A program made the translations under genes and the position numbers. From Candidatus Caenarcanales bacterium (lineage in GTDB: Bacteria; Cyanobacteriota; Vampirovibrionia; Caenarcaniphilales; Caenarcanaceae), in NCBI GenBank assembly GCA_947489925.1, contig CANLFK010000119.1, positions 1 to 7,055 on the forward strand: a DNA stretch of 7,055 nt. The letters are read 5' to 3'. A model generated the notes under the pieces. It was given only the letters and a program-made list of their open reading frames with translations. It was not told the origin of the DNA and made no database searches. Below are positions 1 through 6,977 of the stretch, piece by piece. Within the stretch, counting starts at the first letter, position 1. Each line of letters begins with the position of its first letter.

Positions 1-2
1 AC

Positions 3-104
3 AGGGCTTTAAGCAAGGACTATGAATATCATTATCAGAACTCCGAATCAATGGTTTATCTTGTCATGATACACATTAATTTACGCAGACTTTCTCAACT
101 TTAA
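3..104 (+). mobile_element. 3' end of an IS5/IS4-type DDE transposase (partial)
   Basis: The reading frame beginning at base 3 stays open for 33 codons to a TAA at 102-104; the rest lies left of the window. The peptide contains LSKDYEY followed by SESMVYLVMIHINLRRL. This pattern (KDYE, a few residues, T/SEAMIY..MI...RRL) is, from memory, the typical C-terminal tail of IS5/IS4-family DDE transposases, just after the catalytic glutamate region. The short length limits certainty about the exact IS group. Its neighbour is the truncated flhA fragment on the same strand, with a probable IS terminus between them, so this element probably removed or displaced the 5' part of flhA. Confidence 0.72.
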
Positions 105-123
105 AACTTTTCAGATACCCTCT
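105..123 (+). repeat. Probable right terminal inverted repeat of the IS
   Basis: Directly after the transposase stop comes AACTTTTCAGATACCCTCT. Read outward-in on the other strand it begins AGAGGGTATCTGAAAAG, which resembles the purine-rich ends (GAGG...TGAAAA) of many IS5-family elements. Short spacing between stop codon and terminus is normal for these compact elements. The partner left end lies outside the window, so neither the exact boundary nor a target duplication can be proved. Confidence 0.45.
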
Positions 124-288
124 AAAGATTTTTCTGAAATAATCAGCACAAAGCTATCAAAAAGAGACAAAGTAAAATACTATAATTCAAAAGAAATCTA
201 TAAACCTTATGAAATAAAAGAAAAAAAATTTACGATTACTTTATCTAAGAAAGCTATTCAGGAGAATGTAATACACACCCCAGATCAA

Positions 289-1236
289 ATGTATGAATTA
301 TTAGGAGTTGACGCTTTAAGCATTCACTTGGGAGCTAATGTAATAGAATTAGCTGATCCAGCACAAGGTGGACAATTAATTTCAGATATTAGCTTATTAA
401 GACAACACATGACTTTAGTTTACGGCTATATATTGCCGCCAGTACGCATTGCTGACAACAAAGATAATGAGCCTTATCAGTATAATATTGTCGTGCGTGG
501 AAATACAGTTAGTTCATCTGAGGTTTACCCAACCCGTTATATGATTTTAAAGTCTCATTGGGATCGCACTTTTGATGGGCCACCGCCTAATGCAGTAAAT
601 GGAATTGAGCCAACTTTAAAAGAAGAAGCTTATTGGCTACATCCAGATTATATGGAAAAGCTAGTTGAAGATAAAAGTTGGAGTTATCCTTATTTAACAG
701 ATATTCAAGCAATTACTTATCATTTGATGGAAACAGTAATTGCAAACATTGAAGAATTATTTACCAAAGCTGATTTGCGTCGAGTTTTAGACCAGGTAAG
801 GGAAACTGACTCCGTTTTAGTGGATAATGTTTTGAATGTTTTAAGTATTAGTACCTTGAGAAAAGTTTTAATTAATTTAATCCGTGAAAAAGTTAGTATC
901 AAAGACATACATTATATTCTGGAAAACCTAGAAGATTTAGCCACTGAAACCAACGATCCAGACTTATTATCTGAAAAACTAAGAATACTTTTATACCGTC
1001 AAATTTCTGCTACAAATGCACTTGAAAACAAAACAATTTTGACTATTAAATTAGACTCTGATTTGGAAGAAAAACTGGCTGAATTTGTGCAAATAGTTAA
1101 CAATAAACTGCTATTAATAAATATACCACCTTGTCTTTTTGCTTTTGTTCAGCGTAAATCCATAATAAATATTGAAATTAAATCTATTTCTTTCATTAAT
1201 TTGTCTGTTTGTGTGAGAGCCATTATTATTTTTTGA
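289..1236 (+). pseudogene. flhA: FlhA cytoplasmic-domain fragment (flagellar type III export), truncated at both ends
   Basis: FlhA is the integral-membrane export-gate protein of the flagellar type III secretion system. It has about 690 residues: an N-terminal multi-helix membrane half and a C-terminal cytoplasmic half that docks chaperone-substrate complexes. Only the cytoplasmic half is recognisable here. Residues 8-35 match the VDALSIHLG...D..QGG start of that domain. Residues 46-57 (GYILPPVRIADN) are the most diagnostic segment. Residues 62-85 (PYQYNIVVRG...PTRYMIL) and 139-240 (ITYHLMETV, LLSEKLRILLYRQI) follow the family order. Similarity ends near residue 272 (base 1104), about 100 residues short of a normal C-terminus. 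The remaining 43 codons are antisense to the end of the restriction-modification gene. The same frame is open upstream from base 70 without ATG, GTG or TTG, so the ATG at 289 is only the first formal start. There is no clear ribosome-binding site. No membrane segment remains, so it is presumably non-functional. Confidence 0.85.
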
Positions 1237-4211
1237 TAATGCAGAATATCATCAAATTCTAAATTTTTGTCTTTGCGGTCTTTAAGCCATTTTTGAGCGG
1301 GTTGATAACCTCCAATATAAAAATTCCAAGCTATTTCTGGTATATTCTCAAAATACTGCGTTTCATTAATATAAACTTTACCAAAATCCTCAGTGGGACT
1401 TAATAATTCAAACTTTATTTTTTCAACTTTATTATTACCGTCAATTGGGTATTCTGTAATATAATTTTCTAAAATAGTACTCTCTAATAAATGTAGCTCT
1501 CTTAATTTACCGCCAAGTTCAACTAATTGCCAAAAAGTTTCTTTAGTCGCTGGGTAAGGCACTCTCGGGAAGTCTATTTTTAAAAACTCTTTATACTTTT
1601 CACGGTAATTTGGTGAATGCAAAACGGCATAAATATAATCCAAAATATCAATTGGAGCAAAGGTATTTTCTATATTTTGCTTCTCGTTCACAAAAGACAA
1701 ACCAAGTTTTTCTGCTATTTGTTTTATTATTTCAGGGTTTAAATTTGGTGTTCTTTCGGTTTTGTTTCCAATGGTTTGTTGTCCGTTAGATTCACTGTAT
1801 AAATAGAGCGGAAAAGTAGAAGTTATTTCACTGGTTCTATTTGATACAAATGAACTTTCAATTATTTTATTAGAAAGAAAAGCATGAACATAGTTTTCAC
1901 CCGTTTTAAACTGCTTGCACAAAGTCAAACCTACATTCTCACCTTCTAAAAAGTGTTTCATAACTTTTATTCGGCTTCTCTCTATTAAATTCACATCATT
2001 GTATAAAAAGCGTTTATCAAAAGGACGATATGAAATTGGTCTAATTAAAGATTGATCGATTTTTTCGTGTTTTTTTAGTATTTTATTTTTCAGGTTTTGT
2101 TTATCTGTGTCTATGTATAATCCATCATTTGCTGTAACAATTCCCACCGAATTAACCGTAAACAACTCATTAATTTTAAAACCCGTCTCATACTCTTTTT
2201 GCTCATCAAAATCTTTAGGTACAAAAAAGTAATTTGGTGCAATATTTGGTAATTCTTTGTACTCAACCGTTTTAAGCGAGTTTTCAAGCAAAAATTTATA
2301 CTTCTCAGCTCTTTTACCAAATAAATCAAAATGAAAAACTTTACCCAATTCATCTGGTTTTTTCTTACCAGTTTTTATAAAAATATTTATACTCACACCT
2401 TGCATAATATCAAAAACATTTTGGTCAGCTGAACCATCTAGTGCGGTTTCTTTCTTCTTGCTATTTCCATGCAAATCAATAGTATAAATTTTGTCATAAG
2501 TTTTCAGCAAATTCCAGCGCATTCCCCTAAATGTTGGGTTATCCAAAAAGCCGTGCGGATTGATAAAAGCCAAAATACCACTGCCATTTTTTTCGATAAA
2601 ATACTGCCCATATCGTAAAAACTTCACATAATCATCATTTAGCCATTTTGGGTTTTTCTCTTTTAATTTATCTTTTGTATTTGGTTCTTTTTTATAATCT
2701 TCCATCAAATCCATAATCCAATTGCCTTTATTGGCACTTTCACCACTATAAGGCGGGTTTCCAATAATGCACATAACTGGAGTATCTCTTTTAATGCGGT
2801 TTGCTTCGTTGGCTTCGGCACTTAACCAATTAGCAAAAAGGGTTTCACTGTCTGGGTGATATTCTTCGAGGCTATTTGTTAAATAAACTCTAAATCTTTT
2901 ATTTGAAGTTGGTTTATAGCCAGTCTCAGTCAGCAATAAATCGAGCTTTAAATGTGCCATTGCATAACTTGCCATCAATAATTCAAAACCATTCAGACGG
3001 GGCAAAAGATGACTTTCAACATAATTACTCCAAATGCCTTGCTGTCCTTTAAATTTTTTGTGAATCTGTTTTACAATTTCAGCTAAAAAAGTTCCAGTTC
3101 CAGTCGCTGGGTCAAGTATTTGCACTTTATGAACTTCTTGAGTTTTGCTATTATCAGCCAATCCTTGAGGCAAATCAAATTCTGTTTTTAAAATATCATC
3201 AACAGCTCTCACAATAAAATTAACAACTGGAGCGGGCGTATACCAAACCCCTCTAGCTTTGCGTAGGGCTGGGTCATATTCGCTCAAAAAATCTTCATAA
3301 AAATGAATAATCGGATCTTCGGTTTGGGTGGCTTTGCCGTAATTGCCAAGCATTTGTTTGACATCGCAAGCTAAAAATATATTCACCAAATCGTCCACAA
3401 CCCATTTAATGCGGTCGTCCAAGTCAATTCCAGCTATATAACTAAAAAGTTTACGCAAAAACGGATTAGATTTAGGAATGAGTTCAGCGGCTTCTTGACG
3501 GCTAAAAGTGTCTAAAGTGGAATCATGCAAACGAGCGGCAAACATTCCATATGCAATAGTTTGAGCATAAACATCAGCAAATCCTTTAGGCTTAATATCA
3601 TGAATCAAAACTTGTTGAAAAGCATTCAGTTGGTCTTTGAGAGTGCTGTTTTCTTGATTTGTTTCATCACTTGTTAAGGCTTTTTCAATTACTTCCGCCA
3701 AAATGCGAGCCTTGCCAGCCATCATCTTGGCTAAATCTTGAGGGTTTTTGATGGTTTGCCCAATATTTGTACAAAAATCTTTTATTAAATTCTCAAAACT
3801 CGCAAAATTTTCCCTGAGAGGCTTAATTTTATGATCTTTAAGTTCAGCAATTGTAACTTTGCTAATAAACTGTCCGCTTCTATAAAGGTGAAAACTTAAA
3901 TAATCGGTAAAAATAATATTATGCAAAGAGGTTTTATAACGGTCAAATTGCTCTTTATTGCCAGTTTTCTTTAATCCGTCAAGGTCTTTGTCGCCAATAT
4001 CTTTCGCTTCAATAAAGCCAATCGGTAAATCTTTTTTAGTTAAAATATAATCTGGAGCACCGCAGGCTTGTCTTTTGGGTTCATTGGTGGCTCTAATTTC
4101 AGGAAATAAAGTTTCTAAAAGTTGTTGTAAATCGCCTCTAAACGAATGTTCAGTTGTATTACCAAGAGCATGGCGATTAATAATATTATCTAAATATTTT
4201 TCTAGGTTCAT
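1149..4211 (-). CDS. Single-polypeptide restriction-modification enzyme (type IIG / ISP-like nuclease-methyltransferase)
   Basis: This 1020-residue protein is predicted to methylate adenine N6 in its recognition site and to cleave unmodified DNA. The N-terminus carries a PD-(D/E)XK nuclease: RGDLQQLLETLFP near 25-37, then GAPDYI with D54, then GFIEAKD with E68 and K70. A helical linker follows. The methyltransferase begins with RGVWYTPAPVVNFI (320-333, motif X). The SAM-binding motif I is DPATGTGTF (367-375), NGFE is at 407-410, and the catalytic motif IV is NPPY (485-488). Residues from about 630 to the end should form the target-recognition region, and the tail YQKIIMALTQTDKLMKEID is typical of the family. 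No SF2 helicase motifs are visible, unlike classical ISP enzymes such as LlaGI, which are much longer. The start at MNLEKYL fits family N-termini, although no clear Shine-Dalgarno precedes it. The frame is intact and all catalytic motifs are present, so it looks active. It stands alone, between ssrA and the flhA remnant, as expected for a mobile defence gene. Confidence 0.9.
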   Translation of the reverse strand: MNLEKYLDNIINRHALGNTTEHSFRGDLQQLLETLFPEIRATNEPKRQACGAPDYILTKKDLPIGFIEAKDIGDKDLDGLKKTGNKEQFDRYKTSLHNIIFTDYLSFHLYRSGQFISKVTIAELKDHKIKPLRENFASFENLIKDFCTNIGQTIKNPQDLAKMMAGKARILAEVIEKALTSDETNQENSTLKDQLNAFQQVLIHDIKPKGFADVYAQTIAYGMFAARLHDSTLDTFSRQEAAELIPKSNPFLRKLFSYIAGIDLDDRIKWVVDDLVNIFLACDVKQMLGNYGKATQTEDPIIHFYEDFLSEYDPALRKARGVWYTPAPVVNFIVRAVDDILKTEFDLPQGLADNSKTQEVHKVQILDPATGTGTFLAEIVKQIHKKFKGQQGIWSNYVESHLLPRLNGFELLMASYAMAHLKLDLLLTETGYKPTSNKRFRVYLTNSLEEYHPDSETLFANWLSAEANEANRIKRDTPVMCIIGNPPYSGESANKGNWIMDLMEDYKKEPNTKDKLKEKNPKWLNDDYVKFLRYGQYFIEKNGSGILAFINPHGFLDNPTFRGMRWNLLKTYDKIYTIDLHGNSKKKETALDGSADQNVFDIMQGVSINIFIKTGKKKPDELGKVFHFDLFGKRAEKYKFLLENSLKTVEYKELPNIAPNYFFVPKDFDEQKEYETGFKINELFTVNSVGIVTANDGLYIDTDKQNLKNKILKKHEKIDQSLIRPISYRPFDKRFLYNDVNLIERSRIKVMKHFLEGENVGLTLCKQFKTGENYVHAFLSNKIIESSFVSNRTSEITSTFPLYLYSESNGQQTIGNKTERTPNLNPEIIKQIAEKLGLSFVNEKQNIENTFAPIDILDYIYAVLHSPNYREKYKEFLKIDFPRVPYPATKETFWQLVELGGKLRELHLLESTILENYITEYPIDGNNKVEKIKFELLSPTEDFGKVYINETQYFENIPEIAWNFYIGGYQPAQKWLKDRKDKNLEFDDILHYQKIIMALTQTDKLMKEIDLISIFIMDLR

Positions 4212-4235
4212 TTAAGCTGATTGCCATTTTGTTTA

Positions 4236-4264
4236 ATTATTCTCAATGACAAATATCTTAACAA
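4236..4264 (-). promoter_or_regulatory. Candidate promoter of the restriction-modification gene
   Basis: On the minus strand TTGTTA (4264-4259) and AATAAT (4241-4236) are separated by 17 bases. They match the sigma70 -35 and -10 consensus in four and five of six positions. Transcription would start near 4229, leaving a leader of about 18 bases before the ATG at 4211. In DNA this AT-rich such matches arise by chance, so this is a suggestion only. Read-through from ssrA is an alternative. Confidence 0.35.
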
Positions 4265-4303
4265 GCCTAAGCTAATATTATTATTTTTGAAAATTGTGTC
4301 AGA

Positions 4304-4772
4304 TGGTGGAGGCGGAGAAGAGCTGCCCTTCTCGTCCGCAAAGTCTTTCTATACAAAATCTACAAGCTTAGTCTGGTTTCATGCTTTTTACTGAAGCGAG
4401 AGCCAAACTCTCAACAGGTTTGCAAAAATTTAATTTCATTTTCATTGCGTCTTTTGCGATAACTTAATGAAAACTATTAACCAAAATTCTGATTTAAAGT
4501 CGGCTAAAATCCTTTAAATCAGTGTTGTTCAAATATTAAATTCTTATTAATTCAAATTTGATTAGGCAGCAACGGCTGTTTCTTTTGAAGCTCTGAAAGC
4601 AGACATAGAAACAACATTGTTCTTAGTAACCTTACGGCCACTGTTGATGCTTACAACATTACCAGTATTTTTGGCATGTTTAAATTTTATTCAGATTGGA
4701 TTAAAGAGAGCACTGAATATTTCTCTGCTTGCATTCATATAGTCAGATATCACGTCAAAGCTACGCGCCCCC
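4304..4772 (-). ncRNA. ssrA: tmRNA (transfer-messenger RNA), one-piece, 469 nt
   Basis: tmRNA with SmpB rescues stalled ribosomes: it enters charged with alanine and then templates a degradation tag. The 5' GGGGGCG (4772-4766) pairs with CGCCTCC (4314-4308), followed by discriminator A and CCA (4306-4304). The stem includes G3.U70, the alanyl-tRNA synthetase identity pair. The segment GACTAAGCTTGTAG...GCGGACG matches the conserved 3' region of E. coli tmRNA. Helix H2 forms from CTATATG (4742-4736) plus GCAAGC (4732-4727) with GCTTGT (4367-4362) plus TGTATAG (4355-4349). Pseudoknot PK1 follows at once: AGAGA/TCTCT (4726-4722, 4709-4705) and TATTCAG/CTGAATA (4719-4713, 4694-4688). The tag frame starts 12 bases later. 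A second pseudoknot has an 11-bp stem (4522-4512 with 4499-4489), whose loop TTAGCC pairs with GGTTAA (4482-4477). A further hairpin GAGAG/CTCTC lies at 4412-4398. The RNA is longer than the usual 350-400 nt. Oddities are a T-arm with GGCAGCT in place of a TTCRANT loop and AGCTTTGAC in place of GGTTTCGAC in the D region. Confidence 0.94.
4562..4675 (-). other. ssrA: tmRNA tag-peptide reading frame (37 codons plus TAA)
   Basis: The frame opens with GCC (Ala) 12 bases after pseudoknot PK1, matching the spacing in E. coli tmRNA (11 bases), and ends at TAA (4564-4562). The peptide begins AKNTGNVVSI, continues through TKNNVVSMSAF and ends KETAVAA. The C-terminal AVAA fits the AlaAla-type ClpXP degron of tmRNA tags. 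NNVV plus a terminal VAA resembles cyanobacterial tags as I recall them. At 37 residues it is longer than typical tags (about 8-35). It contains a near repeat, NVVSI at residues 6-10 and NVVSM at 20-24. The resume codon is inferred from structure; a later resume codon near 4627 would give a tag of about 21 residues. Confidence 0.75.
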
Positions 4773-4806
4773 AAAAAGGCTTAACTAAAAGTCTCTGACA
4801 AGATCA

Positions 4807-4834
4807 AATATACCACTAAAATAAACTTTCTCAA
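4807..4834 (-). promoter_or_regulatory. Sigma70-type promoter for ssrA
   Basis: On the minus strand TTGAGA (4834-4829) and TATATT (4812-4807), spaced by 16 bases, each match the consensus hexamers in five of six positions. Initiation near 4800 would give a precursor with about 28 extra 5' bases, to be trimmed to G1 at 4772, as expected for RNase P maturation of tmRNA. The promoter lies entirely between the stop codon of the ATPase gene and ssrA, so tmRNA can be made independently of the upstream operon. Confidence 0.6.
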
Positions 4835-4852
4835 ACTTATTTAACTTTTAAT

Positions 4853-6226
4853 TTATAAATTCAAAAACTTTTTAACATCATCATATGTTCCGCCCTGATT
4901 GGCATACATAATATAATTTCGGGCAGTGGCAAACCACTCTTTAGTCGAAGGTTTTACTTTAGGGATAATATTCAAAATATCTTTGGTTTCAATCGCAGTT
5001 GGTTTACCTTGTTTCATGGCTTCTTTTAACTTTTCTTCCACGGTTAAATCAATTAATGACTTTAAATCTGCTCCCGAAAAATTTTGTACTTTCGATGAGA
5101 TTAAATCATAATCAATTTCATTAATTGGCTTGCCAGCTAGCATAATCCGTAAAATATTAGTTCTGGCGGTTTCGTCTGGTGGTGGCACAAAAATTAAACG
5201 GTCAAATCGACCCGGTCTTTTAAAAGCTGAATCAAGATGCCAAGGTGCATTAGTCGCCGCCAAAATTAAAATTCCATCATTTGAAGATTTTACTCCGTCT
5301 AATTCAGTCAGAAATTGATTAATAACATGTCTAGTGCTTGATTGTCGCATATCCGTTCTGCTGGCGGCTAAAGCATCAACTTCATCAAAGAATAAAACAC
5401 AAGGCTTATTCCGTCTGGCTTCTTCAAATACTTCGTGAATATTTTTTTCACTGCTTCCAATCCACATATCCAAAATATCATTAATACCAATGGACATAAA
5501 ACTGGCATTGATTTCCCCAGCGGTTGCTCTGGCAATATAAGTTTTTCCGCAACCCGGTGGACCATACATCAAAATTCCTCCTCCAGCTGATTTGCCATAT
5601 GCTTTATACATATCTGGAAATTTAAGTGGATGAATGATTTTCATTTCAATTTCTTCTTTTAAATCATTCATTCCGCCAACATTTTTAAAGCTAATTTCGG
5701 GTCTTTCTAAATCTTGATTAAAAGTTTTTTGTTCATTTTCAGCACCAAAGCCGCCAGCCATTCTAACTTTTCCGTCAATTACTTCATTATTATTTTGTTT
5801 ATTATTGGCTGAATAATTATTTTTAATACCTAATTTCTCCGAAAAATCTATATCGACACAGTCAGCATTTTGAGAAATAGCTTTTTTATAAAAATCAACT
5901 GCTTTATCGACAGAACCACTTGCAAACAGTAATTTAGCATACAAAACATAAACTTTTGGCTCAGTATTTGGCTCTTTAAGCATTTCTTCAACTAATAAAA
6001 GTGCATATGTGTTTTTAGCTTGTTTGTAAAAGCAGTTTGCCAAGCTTAATTTTAGACTTTTATCATTTGGATTTAACTGTAATGCCTCTCTGAAAGTTTG
6101 TTCAGCTTCTTCATAATGTCCGTATAATACTAAAGTTTCAGCTAAATGTTTTTTTAAAATAATATTATCGGGTGATAGTTGAACTGCCTCTTTGAGAGCT
6201 TTAATATTTTCTTCGGGATTAAACAT
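4853..6226 (-). CDS. TPR-AAA+ ATPase (CDC48/katanin/Vps4-like classic AAA module)
   Basis: This 457-residue soluble protein joins a tetratricopeptide-repeat region to one AAA+ ATPase domain. About three TPR units span residues 4-125 (AETLVLYGHYEEAEQTFREALQ, with NPND starting the next). An Asn-rich linker follows at 135-150. The ATPase core has Walker A GPPGCGKT (222-229), pore-loop MWIG (254-257) with an aromatic residue, Walker B LFFDEVDA (278-285; D281, E282), sensor 1 N326 in AATNAP, arginine fingers R337 and R340 in RPGRFD, and SGADL (384-388). A Vps4-like C-terminal helix follows. All catalytic residues are intact. Such enzymes form hexamers that thread or remodel proteins; the TPRs probably select partners. 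The target is unknown, and no protease domain or membrane segment is present. It is the second gene of an operon, three bases after the talC stop, with AGGA (6241-6238) eleven bases before the ATG, inside the end of talC. Confidence 0.9.
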   Translation of the reverse strand: MFNPEENIKALKEAVQLSPDNIILKKHLAETLVLYGHYEEAEQTFREALQLNPNDKSLKLSLANCFYKQAKNTYALLLVEEMLKEPNTEPKVYVLYAKLLFASGSVDKAVDFYKKAISQNADCVDIDFSEKLGIKNNYSANNKQNNNEVIDGKVRMAGGFGAENEQKTFNQDLERPEISFKNVGGMNDLKEEIEMKIIHPLKFPDMYKAYGKSAGGGILMYGPPGCGKTYIARATAGEINASFMSIGINDILDMWIGSSEKNIHEVFEEARRNKPCVLFFDEVDALAASRTDMRQSSTRHVINQFLTELDGVKSSNDGILILAATNAPWHLDSAFKRPGRFDRLIFVPPPDETARTNILRIMLAGKPINEIDYDLISSKVQNFSGADLKSLIDLTVEEKLKEAMKQGKPTAIETKDILNIIPKVKPSTKEWFATARNYIMYANQGGTYDDVKKFLNL

Positions 6227-6229
6227 AAT

Positions 6230-6874
6230 TTAATTATTCCTATTTTTCCAGTCTTGCATAAATTTATCAATGCCACTATCAGTGAGAGGGTGTTTTATTA
6301 AACTGGCAAATAATTTATAAGGTATAGTAGCAATATTAGCTCCGAGCCTAGCTGATTCAGTAATATGCTGTGGTGTTCTAATGCTAGCAGAAATAATTTC
6401 GGTTTTTAAATTATGTATATCAAATACTTTTCGGATTGACTCAATTAGGTTTAAGCCATTTTGATTTATATCTTCTAATCGACCAACAAAAGGACTAATA
6501 TATTTCGCTCCTGCTCTGGCACATAATAAAGCCTGATTAACTGAAAAACACAAAGTCAAATTGGTTGGAATTCCCTGATTAGACAAATACCTACAAGCTT
6601 TTAAGCCATTAATACTACAAGGTAATTTAACTACTACTAATTCATGCCAATTAGCAAATTCTTTACCTTGTTCAATCATTTCTTCATAATTTTCGGCTGT
6701 AACTTCAGCACTGACTGGACTTTTAGCAATTTCGCAGATTTTTATAATTGTTTCTTTAAAATCCTCTCCAGCCTGAGCAATTAAAGTTGGATTAGTAGTA
6801 ACTCCACTTAAAATTCCCCAACTCGCAATCTCAGAGATTTCAGAAATAATTGCACTATCAATATAAAACTTCAT
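6230..6874 (-). CDS. talC: Transaldolase, TalC/MipB subfamily
   Basis: Transaldolase moves a dihydroxyacetone unit between sugar phosphates (sedoheptulose-7-P plus glyceraldehyde-3-P to erythrose-4-P plus fructose-6-P) in the cytosolic pentose-phosphate pathway. At 214 residues this is the compact TalC class, a TIM barrel. Visible motifs are FYIDSA with D6, SGVTTNPTL (23-31), the Schiff-base lysine K83 in VVKLP, NLTLCFS (105-111), SPFVGRLED (127-135) and SASIR (162-166). Phe129 in SPFVGR corresponds to Phe178 of E. coli TalB. Fructose-6-phosphate aldolases carry Tyr there, so transaldolase activity is favoured. The protein is full length, with the ATG fitting the family N-terminus MKFYIDSA. 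No strong Shine-Dalgarno is seen. It is the first gene of an operon with the TPR-AAA+ ATPase. Confidence 0.93.
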   Translation of the reverse strand: MKFYIDSAIISEISEIASWGILSGVTTNPTLIAQAGEDFKETIIKICEIAKSPVSAEVTAENYEEMIEQGKEFANWHELVVVKLPCSINGLKACRYLSNQGIPTNLTLCFSVNQALLCARAGAKYISPFVGRLEDINQNGLNLIESIRKVFDIHNLKTEIISASIRTPQHITESARLGANIATIPYKLFASLIKHPLTDSGIDKFMQDWKNRNN

Positions 6875-6908
6875 AATTTAAATTTATTTTCTATTCTGAC
6901 TTGAGCTT

Positions 6909-6914
6909 ATTATA
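6909..6914 (-). promoter_or_regulatory. -10 box of the talC-ATPase operon promoter
   Basis: The minus strand reads TGTATATAAT just before talC, with an exact TATAAT at 6914-6909. A start near 6902 would leave a leader of about 28 bases. No convincing -35 lies at 16-18 bases: TTGAAT at 6929-6924 is too close (9 bases). The upstream TGTA may partly act as an extended -10. Confidence 0.5.
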
Positions 6915-6977
6915 TACAGTGATATTCAATTCTTGATAAAAGATTAAAATTAAAGACAAATATAGATTTACATTTGA

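Noticed and set aside
1105..1148. Similarity of AT-rich sequence here to 4271-4290, as possible flanking repeats of an inserted island
   Set aside because: The likeness is a loose run of A/T triplets without an exact match long enough to exceed chance in this composition.
2111..2353. Short reading frames in other frames within the restriction-modification and ATPase genes
   Set aside because: They have no recognisable domain, no ribosome-binding site, and fully overlap strongly supported genes.
4252..4279. Imperfect hairpin (AATAT/ATATT plus CTTA/TAAG) beyond the tmRNA 3' end as a terminator
   Set aside because: The stem is A/T-only in large part, has a 3-base bulge and is not followed by a U-run in the direction of ssrA transcription, so it is not a convincing intrinsic terminator.
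4489..4522. Perfect 11-bp inverted repeat CTGATTTAAAG/CTTTAAATCAG as a stand-alone terminator or operator
   Set aside because: It lies inside tmRNA and its loop pairs with downstream GGTTAA, so it is explained as a tmRNA pseudoknot.
4691..4738. Minus-strand mini-ORF of 15 codons (MNASREIFSALFNPI)
   Set aside because: It covers helix H2 and PK1 of tmRNA; the sequence is explained by RNA structure, not by coding.
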